Part shown: positions 24,964 through 32,281 of the stretch, one piece after another | Numbering within the stretch: position 1 is the first letter of the stretch | How the letters are laid out: every line of letters begins with the position of its first letter | Assembly (NCBI RefSeq): GCF_012641395.1 | Contig: NZ_JABAIH010000007.1 | Location: forward strand, 186,001 to 250,000 | Source: Rhizobium sp. P32RR-XVIII | GTDB taxonomy: Bacteria > Pseudomonadota > Alphaproteobacteria > Rhizobiales > Rhizobiaceae | Direction of reading: 5' to 3' | Length of the DNA: 64,000 nt | Translations under genes and position numbers: made by a program | Notes under the pieces: generated by a model | Told to the model about the DNA's origin: nothing | Database searches by the model: none | Seen by the model: only the letters and a program-made list of their open reading frames with translations

Positions 24964-25089
24964 TTATGGATTCCAGAGCTTCCGGGAAGAGTCAACAGGC
25001 AATTTCATGTGAATTTATTCCTGCCTTGATTTCACACTCGAAAATCCTTCGCAAAGGCTCTATATGCGCGCCAAAGGAAGGGAATTTTC

Positions 25090-25527
25090 ATGGCCCGCAT
25101 AGACCAGAGCGAGGATTGGCGCGACCGCCACGCCCCAACGCTCAGTACCTTCGAGTCCCTGGCGATGGAGGCCTACAGCCATCTGCCGGATGAGTTCCGG
25201 TCGTTGACCGGCAATCTGACGATCGAAATCGAGGATTTTCCAGACGACGACGTGTTCGAAGACATGGCGCTGGAAACACCGTTCGATCTGTTAGGCCTTT
25301 TCGAGGGCAGGGGTATTTCCGAACGCTTCACCGTCGAAACCGGCGAGATGCCCAATCGCATCCGCCTCTACCGGCGTCCCATTCTGGATTACTGGGCGGA
25401 AAACGATGAAACGCTGGGCGACATCATCACCCACGTCCTCATCCATGAGATCGGCCACCATTTCGGGCTCAGCGACGAAGACATGGAGCGGATCGAAGCC
25501 AGCGCCGAGGAAGCCGTCGGCCGCTGA
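25090..25527 (+). CDS. zincin-like metallopeptidase family protein
   Basis: A 145-residue protein of the small bacterial metallopeptidase family (PF06262-like). The zinc-binding motif HEIGHHFGLSDEDM (HExxHxxGxxD) is near residues 120-133, preceded by LTIEIEDFPDDDV and an acidic core. No signal peptide, so it is likely cytoplasmic. Catalytic activity has not been established for this family. AAGGAAGGG precedes the ATG. It is divergent from imuA and its stop is only 2 bp from the convergent DUF1737 gene. Confidence 0.85.
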   Translation: MARIDQSEDWRDRHAPTLSTFESLAMEAYSHLPDEFRSLTGNLTIEIEDFPDDDVFEDMALETPFDLLGLFEGRGISERFTVETGEMPNRIRLYRRPILDYWAENDETLGDIITHVLIHEIGHHFGLSDEDMERIEASAEEAVGR

Positions 25528-25529
25528 GA

Positions 25530-25736
25530 TTATTGCTCGGAAAGCTTCATGTCCGGATGATAATGCTTGCCTTCGACCTCTTTCACGATCGCCTGACCGG
25601 CAATCACCTGGCCGGTCTGGGCATTGAAGGTCAGTGAGGGAGAGCCGTGCAGAGACCAGCCTTTGTTGAGGGCATCGGTTACGCGATGGCAGAATGCGGC
25701 GTCGTCCTGGCCAGTCAGAACACGGTAGAGCTTCAT
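25530..25736 (-). CDS. DUF1737 domain protein
   Basis: A 68-residue protein starting MKLYRVLTGQDDAAFCHRV and containing KGWSLHGSPSLTFNAQTG, the DUF1737 pattern of one small domain. Function unknown. The ATG at 25736 begins the domain directly; the frame is open a little further upstream but this overlaps the CoA-lyase gene end. It follows the CoA-ester lyase gene by 4 bp on the same strand and is probably cotranscribed with it. Confidence 0.8.
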   Translation of the reverse strand: MKLYRVLTGQDDAAFCHRVTDALNKGWSLHGSPSLTFNAQTGQVIAGQAIVKEVEGKHYHPDMKLSEQ

Positions 25737-25740
25737 GTTA

Positions 25741-26643
25741 TCATTTCCGTTCAGCAATGAGGCGGGCTTTATGAACCAGACTTTCCGCCTGGACAAGATG
25801 CAGCCGCTCGATCATCCGGCCGTTCAAATTGATGACGTTGAGGCCATCGGCTGAAGGATCGGCGAACGCGGCGATGATCTCTTCCGCCTCACGGGTCGCC
25901 GCCTCGTCCGGAGCGAAATGCCGGTTGGCTGCCTCGATCTGTGCCGGATGGATCAGCATCTTGCCGTCGAAGCCCATGGCCCGCGCATGCGCGCACTCGG
26001 CGTCGAAGCCATCCATTTCTTTGAAATCATTGAAGACACTGTCGATGGCGTCGAGACCATAGGCACGCGCAGCAAGGATCACCTGCATCAACCAAGGCAC
26101 AAGATAGGTGCGGCCCGGCTGCGGCAGAACGCCCGTCTCTTTCCGCAAGTCGTTCAGTCCGACGACAAAGCAGTCGAGCCGTGAGCCCGGCGTGCGTCCG
26201 AACTCGGCGGTGGCCGCAGCGTTCAGAATCCCACGCGGCGTTTCGATCATCGCCCATATTCTGAGCGTTTCCGGCGCATCGGCATCGCTCAGCAGGTCGC
26301 TGACCGTCATGACGTCCTGTGGCTCGTCAACCTTCGGCAAAAGCACCGCATCCGGCTCGAGCGCCAGAACCAGCTCCATATCGGCATGGCCGAAGTTCGA
26401 TGATAGCGGATTGATGCGGATGATTTTTTCTTTGTTTTCAAGGGGCCGCGCCGAGAAGAAGAAGGCTTTCAGCCCTTCGCGCGCCTCTTCCTTCTTCTCC
26501 GGCGCCACCGAATCTTCCAGGTCGAAAATAACAGCATCGCAATCGAGGCTATAGGTCTTTTCGAGTGCGCGGGTATTGATCGCGGGGACGCTGAGCACAG
26601 AACGGTGCAGGCTGAAGGAACGTGTGGGAAGATTTCGGCTCAT
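25741..26643 (-). CDS. HpcH/HpaI aldolase/citrate lyase family protein (CoA ester lyase)
   Basis: A 300-residue TIM-barrel C-C lyase related to CitE, malyl-CoA lyase and MclA. Visible motifs: RSVLSVPAINTRALEK at the start, CDAVIFDLEDSVAPEKKEEAR (metal-site Glu/Asp), IIRINPLSSNFGHADME, VLLPKVDEPQDV, WAMIETPRGILNA and GFDGKMLIHPAQIEAAN. It probably cleaves or forms a 3-hydroxyacyl-CoA such as malyl- or citramalyl-CoA; the exact substrate is not decidable. Start ATG 26643 opens the conserved domain, although no clear ribosome site precedes it. Confidence 0.87.
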   Translation of the reverse strand: MSRNLPTRSFSLHRSVLSVPAINTRALEKTYSLDCDAVIFDLEDSVAPEKKEEAREGLKAFFFSARPLENKEKIIRINPLSSNFGHADMELVLALEPDAVLLPKVDEPQDVMTVSDLLSDADAPETLRIWAMIETPRGILNAAATAEFGRTPGSRLDCFVVGLNDLRKETGVLPQPGRTYLVPWLMQVILAARAYGLDAIDSVFNDFKEMDGFDAECAHARAMGFDGKMLIHPAQIEAANRHFAPDEAATREAEEIIAAFADPSADGLNVINLNGRMIERLHLVQAESLVHKARLIAERK

Positions 26644-26756
26644 CACAAATGTGTGCCAAGCTTTGTGAAGCCTGGCAAGACAACAAAATGCCATGCTTGA
26701 CTTGCAGAGAGGCAGAAGAAGGACCACATCCCTTTCGAAGAAAGGTTCTAAGCTCA

Positions 26757-26987
26757 ATGCAGAATATACGCTTCATCTTCGTCATGCTGGCAGGGTTCAC
26801 TGTATTCGTGGCGCTTGCCGCTCTCACCTTTTCGGTGACGCTCGCCGTCGGTGGCATCCTGACTGTGCTCATGGCCGCCCGCGCGCTTTCGATGAAGATG
26901 AAGCCGGCTCCGGTCCGTGCCAAGGCTGAGGCAAAGCGCGAAATGCGCGTCTGGAACGACGGCCGCGGCACGATCATCGACCTCTGA
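26757..26987 (+). CDS. small membrane protein of unknown function
   Basis: A 76-residue protein with one or two hydrophobic helices (FIFVMLAGFTVFVALAALTF and SVTLAVGGILTVLMAA, residues 6-42) followed by a basic, cytoplasm-type tail (MKMKPAPVRAKAEAKREM) that ends DGRGTIIDL. AAAGG at 26741 lies 11 bases before the ATG at 26757. It is divergent from the CoA-ester lyase gene. Similar short proteins occur in Rhizobiaceae, but I know of no function. Confidence 0.7.
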   Translation: MQNIRFIFVMLAGFTVFVALAALTFSVTLAVGGILTVLMAARALSMKMKPAPVRAKAEAKREMRVWNDGRGTIIDL

Positions 26988-27116
26988 TCGCAACCGGCCA
27001 TTCAGCCCTTCACAAAAAATTCTTTATGGAGCTGTCGGCTCCCGTTCTAATCCTACGTCCTTGAAGCGGTCGGCCATGATGCCGGACCTTAAAAAATCAG
27101 GAGACGGAGGAAGAAC

Positions 27117-27536
27117 ATGGATAGCAATGAAAACGCCCCCGCCAAGATGCCGGCGGTCAAGAACGGCCTGCTGCCCTATCTGACGGTCGACGGCGCGCTC
27201 AAGGCCGCGGAATTCTATAAGAAGGCATTCAACGCCGAAGAAGCCTATGTCGTGCCGGCCGACGAGAAGGGCCGGACGATGCATGTGCATCTCTATATCA
27301 ACGGCAGCTCTCTCATGCTGTCTGATGCCTATCCCGAATACGGTCATCCCTTCAAAGGCCATGAAGGCTTCGCCATCCAGCTGGTCGTCGACGATATCGA
27401 CTCCTGGTGGGAGCGCGCCGTCGCTGCCGGTGCCGAAGTCGTCATGCCGGTCGAACTGATGTTCTGGGGCGACCGCTACGGCCAGCTTCGCGATCCATTC
27501 GGCGTGCTCTGGGGGCTGAACGAAACGTCCAAGTAA
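27117..27536 (+). CDS. VOC family (glyoxalase/PhnB-like) protein
   Basis: A 139-residue protein with two beta-alpha-beta-beta-beta units of the vicinal-oxygen-chelate fold: LLPYLTVDGALKAAEFYKKAF at the N terminus, HVHLYINGSSLMLSDAYPEY in the middle, and MPVELMFWGDRYGQLRDPFG at the C terminus. This PhnB/YxxH subgroup is often annotated as glyoxalase or antibiotic-resistance like, but activity is unknown. A GGAGG site lies before the ATG. Next to leuD, without obvious functional link. Confidence 0.85.
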   Translation: MDSNENAPAKMPAVKNGLLPYLTVDGALKAAEFYKKAFNAEEAYVVPADEKGRTMHVHLYINGSSLMLSDAYPEYGHPFKGHEGFAIQLVVDDIDSWWERAVAAGAEVVMPVELMFWGDRYGQLRDPFGVLWGLNETSK

Positions 27537-27672
27537 CGGAGCATGCACGATGGGCAGGCCGCGCGAAACGCCGCGTGGCCGCCATTTTAGAAAGATTCTC
27601 CTTCATTTCGGCGGGAAACTGGACTAGATGCTGATCAACGAACGTACATCCGCTGAATTTGGAGCCTAGGTC

Positions 27673-28281
27673 ATGGATAAATTCGTGAAGCTCACCGGCG
27701 TCGCCGCGCCCCTGCCTGTCGTCAACATCGACACGGACATGATCATTCCGAAGGATTATCTGAAGACCATCAAGCGCACCGGCCTCGGCAAGGGCCTCTT
27801 CGCCGAAGCCCGCTACAACGAGGACGGTTCCGAAAACGCCGATTTCGTGCTGAACAAGCCGGCTTACCGCGACGCCAAGATCCTCGTCGCCGGCGACAAC
27901 TTCGGCTGCGGCTCCTCGCGCGAGCATGCGCCATGGGCGCTTCTGGATTTCGGCATCCGCTGCGTCATCTCCACGAGCTTTGCGGACATCTTCTACAACA
28001 ACTGTTTCAAGAACGGCATCCTGCCGATCATGGTCAGCCAGGAAGACCTCGACAAGCTGATGGACGACGCTTCGCGTGGCTCCAATGCCATACTGACGGT
28101 CGATCTCGAAAATTTGGAAATCACCGGCCCCGACGGCGGCTCGATCAAGTTCGATCTCGACGAATTCAAGCGTCATTGCCTGCTGAACGGTCTCGATGAC
28201 ATCGGCCTGACGATGGAAAAGGGTAAGGCGATCGACAGCTTCGAAAAGAAAAATGCCGCTTCGCACCCCTGGGCTGCCTGA
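27673..28281 (+). CDS. leuD: 3-isopropylmalate dehydratase small subunit
   Basis: Swivel subunit of the Fe-S isomerase that converts 2- to 3-isopropylmalate in leucine synthesis; LeuC, with the cluster, is not in this window. The 202-residue product shows VNIDTDMIIPKDYLKTI, FGCGSSREHAPWALLDFGI and CVISTSFADIFYNNCFKNGI. GGAG lies before the ATG. Followed by a strong terminator; leuB is 1.2 kb further on, with a dehydratase gene on the other strand between them. Confidence 0.97.
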   Translation: MDKFVKLTGVAAPLPVVNIDTDMIIPKDYLKTIKRTGLGKGLFAEARYNEDGSENADFVLNKPAYRDAKILVAGDNFGCGSSREHAPWALLDFGIRCVISTSFADIFYNNCFKNGILPIMVSQEDLDKLMDDASRGSNAILTVDLENLEITGPDGGSIKFDLDEFKRHCLLNGLDDIGLTMEKGKAIDSFEKKNAASHPWAA

Positions 28282-28305
28282 GCGAGCAGGAACACCTTAC
28301 CGATC

Positions 28306-28335
28306 AAGCCGGGCTTTCGCCCGGCTTTTTCTTTT
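28306..28335 (+). terminator. Rho-independent terminator after leuD
   Basis: A 9-bp perfect stem AAGCCGGGC/GCCCGGCTT (28306-28314 with 28318-28326, TTC or TTTC loop) is followed by TTTTCTTTT. It may work in both directions, since the convergent dehydratase gene ends at 28334. Confidence 0.88.
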
Positions 28336-29266
28336 AGAGAAAGCGCTCTTTCCAAACCTTCAGCTTGTCGAGCGAGACACCGATGCCGCCGCAGACTTCG
28401 ACGAGCGGGTTTTCGAAACGCGAAAGCAGGCCCGGATGGACGTCGGCTACGGCAAGCGCTGCCCCGCAAGCGGGCTCGACCAGGATGCGATGGGCATCGG
28501 CGAATTTCAGGCAAGCGGCAACGGCTTCAGCATCGCTCACCGTTACGCTCTCGATTGGGTGGTGCTTCGGCAGATCGAAAACATGCTGCGCAACCTGCCG
28601 CGCGCCAAGCGAGTTGGCGATCGATGTGATCCCCGGCAGCGTGATGCGCTCGCCTGCCTTGAGGCTCTCATGAAACGAAGCAGCGCCTTCCGTCTCCACC
28701 GCGATGACCGGCACATGCGATAGCCCGTTACGCTTCAGCCCCGCAACGACACCGGCAAGCAGGCCGCCGCCGCCGACGCTCACAATGACGCAGTCGAAGC
28801 GCGTGCCGCTCGCCACGACCTCATCGATCAGCGTGCCATGCCCCTCCCAAAGCAGAGGATGGTCGAACGGATGCACATAGGCGGCCTGCCGGGCTTCCGA
28901 GAGCTTGATCGCATAGGCGTTGGCCTCGTCGAAGACGGAACCATGGACCAGCACCGAAGCCCCGGTCGCCTCGATCGATTGGCGAACCTCCGCCGACGTC
29001 GTCTCGGGAACGACGATCGTTACCGGAACACCTAGCGCGCGGCCTGCGAAGGCCGCGGCGATCCCGGCATTTCCACCTGAAGCACAGAAGATTTCCTTCG
29101 CGCCATTTTCCACCTCATGCTGACAAAGCCTGCTGACGCCGCGCATCTTGAAGCTACCTGAAGGCTGCAGCGCATCGAGCTTGAGCCACAAAGGCTTGCC
29201 ATTGGCGCTGTAATCGGTGGCGGTGCGAAGGAGCGGCGTATTGAGATGCAGTGGAGAAGAGGACAT
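28334..29266 (-). CDS. threonine/serine dehydratase-like PLP enzyme
   Basis: A 310-residue fold-type II PLP enzyme, most like catabolic L-serine/threonine dehydratases. The PLP lysine is in PSGSFKMRG near residue 40, the phosphate-binding glycine loop is SVGGGGLLAGV near 175, and CASGGNAGIAAAFAG and VEPACGAALAVAD are also present. It lacks a C-terminal ACT regulatory domain, which fits a catabolic or racemase-like enzyme. ATG at 29266 is chosen (TGGA upstream); ATG at 29278 is possible. It stands between leuD and leuB in opposite orientation. Confidence 0.85.
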   Translation of the reverse strand: MSSSPLHLNTPLLRTATDYSANGKPLWLKLDALQPSGSFKMRGVSRLCQHEVENGAKEIFCASGGNAGIAAAFAGRALGVPVTIVVPETTSAEVRQSIEATGASVLVHGSVFDEANAYAIKLSEARQAAYVHPFDHPLLWEGHGTLIDEVVASGTRFDCVIVSVGGGGLLAGVVAGLKRNGLSHVPVIAVETEGAASFHESLKAGERITLPGITSIANSLGARQVAQHVFDLPKHHPIESVTVSDAEAVAACLKFADAHRILVEPACGAALAVADVHPGLLSRFENPLVEVCGGIGVSLDKLKVWKERFL

Positions 29267-29439
29267 TCTGAATTCCATTCTTGAAACGTGACCATCTTTT
29301 GGCGCGGAGACGGGCAGGGGTCAACACATCAGGGAAGGCCGGTACCGCGGCAAACCGTACCGATTCGGCCTCTCCCTTGCTTGAAATGCCGTTTTCCGGG
29401 GTCTAAGAAACCGCAACTTGTTTTTCCGTGGAGGATTTC

Positions 29440-30552
29440 ATGACAGTGCGCAATCTTTTCCTGCTGCCGGGCGACGGCATCGGTCCCGAGGCCATGGGCG
29501 AGGTCCGCAAGATCATTGCTTACATGAACGAGGAGATGAAGGCCGGTTTCGTCACCGATGAAGGCCTGGTCGGCGGCAGCGCCTATGATGCGCATGGCGC
29601 AGCCGTCTCCGAAGACGACATGAAGAAGGCGCTTGCGGCAGATGCCGTTCTCTTCGGTGCCGTCGGCGGTCCCAAGTGGGATAGCGTTCCTTACGAAGTG
29701 CGTCCGGAGGCCGGTCTCTTGCGCCTTCGCAAGGATCTGGAGCTCTTCGCAAATCTGCGACCTGCAATCTGCTATCCGGCACTTGCGTCGGCTTCCTCAT
29801 TGAAGCCGGAGCTGGTGGAAGGTCTCGATATTCTCATCATCCGCGAGCTGACGGGCGGCGTTTATTTCGGTGAGCCGAAGGAGATCATCGATCTCGGCAA
29901 CGGCCAGAAGCGCGGCATCGATACGCAGGTCTATGACACCTATGAAATCGAACGCATCGCCGGCGTCGCCTTCGAAATGGCCCGCACCCGCCAGAACCGC
30001 GTCTGCTCCATGGAAAAGCGCAACGTCATGAAGTCGGGCGTGCTCTGGAACCAGGTGGTGACCGAGACGCACAAGGCGAAGTATTCCGACGTCAAGCTCG
30101 AGCATATGCTGGCTGATGCCGGCGGCATGCAGCTCGTACGCGCGCCGAAGCAGTTCGACGTCATCGTCACCGACAACCTGTTCGGCGACATGCTTTCCGA
30201 CGTGGCCGCAATGCTCACGGGCTCGCTCGGCATGCTGCCGTCCGCTTCTCTCGGCGCACCGGATGGCAAGACAGGCAAACGCAAGGCACTTTACGAACCG
30301 GTCCACGGCTCCGCGCCCGACATCGCCGGCAAGGGCATCGCCAATCCGATTGCCATGATCGCCTCCTTTGCCATGTGCCTGCGCTATTCCTTCAATATGG
30401 TTACCGAAGCCGATAACCTCGAAAAGGCAATCGCCAACGTTCTCGACAAGGGTATCCGCACGGCCGACATCATGGCCGAAGGTGCAAGGAAAGTCGGAAC
30501 GGTTGAAATGGGCGAGGCGATCCTCTCCGAGTTCAAGGCGCTTTCTGCCTGA
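29440..30552 (+). CDS. leuB: 3-isopropylmalate dehydrogenase
   Basis: NAD-dependent oxidative decarboxylation of 3-isopropylmalate in leucine synthesis. The 370 residues show LFLLPGDGIGPEAMGEV, GAVGGPKWD, LRPAICYPAL (substrate region), ELTGGVYFG, the metal-site block VTDNLFGDMLSDVAAMLTGSLG and the NAD-binding EPVHGSAPDIAGKGIANP. The ATG at 29440 has GGAGG 5-6 bases upstream; the GTG at 29428 forms part of that site. A parS-like sequence and a very strong terminator follow. Confidence 0.97.
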   Translation: MTVRNLFLLPGDGIGPEAMGEVRKIIAYMNEEMKAGFVTDEGLVGGSAYDAHGAAVSEDDMKKALAADAVLFGAVGGPKWDSVPYEVRPEAGLLRLRKDLELFANLRPAICYPALASASSLKPELVEGLDILIIRELTGGVYFGEPKEIIDLGNGQKRGIDTQVYDTYEIERIAGVAFEMARTRQNRVCSMEKRNVMKSGVLWNQVVTETHKAKYSDVKLEHMLADAGGMQLVRAPKQFDVIVTDNLFGDMLSDVAAMLTGSLGMLPSASLGAPDGKTGKRKALYEPVHGSAPDIAGKGIANPIAMIASFAMCLRYSFNMVTEADNLEKAIANVLDKGIRTADIMAEGARKVGTVEMGEAILSEFKALSA

Positions 30553-30568
30553 TATTTCACGTGAAACG
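30553..30568. other. parS-like sequence (14/16) after leuB
   Basis: TATTTCACGTGAAACG matches the bacterial parS TGTTTCACGTGAAACA at 14 of 16 positions, including the central TTTCACGTGAAAC. It lies between the leuB stop and its terminator. ParB binding here is plausible but weaker than at the perfect site at 63875. Confidence 0.6.
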
Positions 30569-30573
30569 TTTCT

Positions 30574-30606
30574 GCCCTCGCGCCGGCCGGCGCGAGGGCT
30601 TTTTTA
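30574..30606 (+). terminator. Rho-independent terminator after leuB
   Basis: An 11-bp perfect stem (30574-30584 with 30589-30599; GGCC loop) is followed by six T residues. It lies 21 bp after the leuB stop. Confidence 0.92.
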
Positions 30607-30660
30607 TTGAAGGTCCAGGCTCCGGCTCCTATGTCCATTCCCGAACCTCGAAGGAATGGG

Positions 30661-31419
30661 ATGAGCATCACCGTCAATCATAAGCCAGGCTTCCTGTCGT
30701 ACCTGCGCAAGCGCTACGAGGCCCGGCGCACGATCCATCGCAGAGTTCCTTGGAAGGCATTTACCCTTTTCGCAATCAACGTCGTCGCCATTGCCTTTTT
30801 CGTCTTCGACAAGCCGCTCGGCGAGGCGGTGAAAAGCCTTTCGCCGCCTTTGGTCACCATAGCCGGCGACGTGACGGATATCGGCCGGCTTGCCTGGATT
30901 CTCGCGGGGCTCTGCACGGTTCTCGCCACCGGTTACGCGGTTCGACGACGGCTTTGGAAGGTGCGACGCAAGTTCCGCATGGTCTATTTCGGCCAGATGG
31001 CCGCTTATGTCGCGCTTTCGGTCATTTGCGCCAGCGCCGTCGCCAACACCTTGAAATTTCTGATCGGCCGGGCGCGGCCACTCCTCTATGAGCAGGAAGG
31101 TATTTTCAGTTTCTCGCCCTTCAGCATGGATTTCCTGCATCAGAGCTTCCCGTCGGGCCACTCGACCAATATCGGCGCGCTCTTCGTGGCGCTCGCACTG
31201 CTCTTTCCGCGGTTCAGGCTTGTCTTCATTGGCGTCGGCCTCTGGCTTGGCGCAAGCCGCGTCATCATTGGTGTCCACTATCCAAGCGATGTCGCCGCCG
31301 GGCTGGCGCTCGGTGCCTGGTTTGCTTTTGCGATGTCGATCCTTTTTGCCCGCTTCGGCCTGATCTTTGCCGTCGGCCGCGATGGATGGCCCATCCCTCG
31401 GCTGAGTCGGCTTATTTAA
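30661..31419 (+). CDS. PAP2-family phosphatase (first of tandem pair)
   Basis: A 252-residue integral membrane phosphatase of the PAP2 superfamily (lipid phosphatases such as LpxE, PgpB, UppP-type). About six hydrophobic segments surround the three catalytic motifs: KFLIGRARP, FPSGHST and SRVIIGVHYPSD. AAGGA stands 6 bases before the ATG at 30661; ATG 30631 is an alternative. The substrate may be lipid A phosphate, phosphatidylglycerol phosphate or undecaprenyl pyrophosphate; sequence alone does not decide. A paralogue follows 79 bp downstream. Confidence 0.87.
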   Translation: MSITVNHKPGFLSYLRKRYEARRTIHRRVPWKAFTLFAINVVAIAFFVFDKPLGEAVKSLSPPLVTIAGDVTDIGRLAWILAGLCTVLATGYAVRRRLWKVRRKFRMVYFGQMAAYVALSVICASAVANTLKFLIGRARPLLYEQEGIFSFSPFSMDFLHQSFPSGHSTNIGALFVALALLFPRFRLVFIGVGLWLGASRVIIGVHYPSDVAAGLALGAWFAFAMSILFARFGLIFAVGRDGWPIPRLSRLI

Positions 31420-31498
31420 GCCTCCGTAAAAAAACTGTCGCCGCGAACTGATAGCGTCAATCCGTTCTAAAAAATTACTTTCGAACGGGTAAGGTTTG

Positions 31499-32227
31499 AT
31501 GCAGGCAATACTTTCCTCGCTCGACAGGCGTTGGCGGCGCAGCACCTGCCGGATGCCTCAATTGCGGTGGCAGACCTGTCTTTTCATCACCTGCAATGCC
31601 GTCATTCTCTCGATCCTCCTGCTCGACGGCCCTGTCGGCGCTAATCACGTGCCACCGGTCATCCGCCGCGTCGGGCGCATGCTGACGGATTTCGGCACGT
31701 CCGGCTGGATCATCATCGTCAGCGCCTTCCTTTTCTTCGAGGGCCTCGCGGCGCTGCGTATCGTCAAATCACTCCGCACGCGGATCCAGGCGTTGCAAAT
31801 GTGCTGGATCGGCGCCTATCTGCTGACGTCGATCGCGCTCTCCGGCGTCCTCGCCAACCTGCTGAAGCGCGCCATCGGCCGCGCCCGGCCGCAATATTTC
31901 GACGACTACGGTATTGTTTCCTTCTCGCCCTTTTCGGGCCATTCCGGCTTTGAGAGCTTTCCCTCCGGACATGCGACCACCATCGGAGCGTTCTTCGCGG
32001 CCCTCTCGCTGCTCTTCCCGCGCTATCGCATCGCCTTTCTCGCCTGCGCGCTCTGGCTCGGCATGACCCGCGTCATGGTCCGCGCGCACTATCCGAGCGA
32101 CGTGATCGCGGGGCTGGCTCTTGGCGGCTGGTTTTCTCTGATGATCGCCATCGTGTTTTCGCGCTATGGCGTCCTTTTCAAGCTCGTCGAAGGCTGGCCG
32201 GCACCCAAGCGCATCCTGCGCGCATAG
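31499..32227 (+). CDS. PAP2-family phosphatase (second of tandem pair)
   Basis: A 242-residue membrane phosphatase paralogous to the preceding gene, with the same topology and motifs: KRAIGRARP, SFPSGHATTIGA and TRVMVRAHYPSD. Both proteins share the SFSPFS segment between motifs 1 and 2. TAAGG precedes the ATG at 31499; a TTG directly upstream is less likely. The tandem pair is flanked by terminators, so they form a separate unit. Different lipid phosphatase specificities are likely but not shown. Confidence 0.87.
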   Translation: MQAILSSLDRRWRRSTCRMPQLRWQTCLFITCNAVILSILLLDGPVGANHVPPVIRRVGRMLTDFGTSGWIIIVSAFLFFEGLAALRIVKSLRTRIQALQMCWIGAYLLTSIALSGVLANLLKRAIGRARPQYFDDYGIVSFSPFSGHSGFESFPSGHATTIGAFFAALSLLFPRYRIAFLACALWLGMTRVMVRAHYPSDVIAGLALGGWFSLMIAIVFSRYGVLFKLVEGWPAPKRILRA

Positions 32228-32261
32228 AAACACCCGGCGTCTTGCGAACGCCGGGTGTTTT
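32228..32261. terminator. bidirectional terminator between PAP2 and MFS genes
   Basis: A perfect 13-bp stem (32228-32240 with 32248-32260) begins with AAA and ends with TTTT, so that both strands carry a T tract. It lies exactly between the convergent PAP2 and MFS genes. Confidence 0.88.
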
Positions 32262-32281
32262 CAGCCTTGCGTCGATAAACC

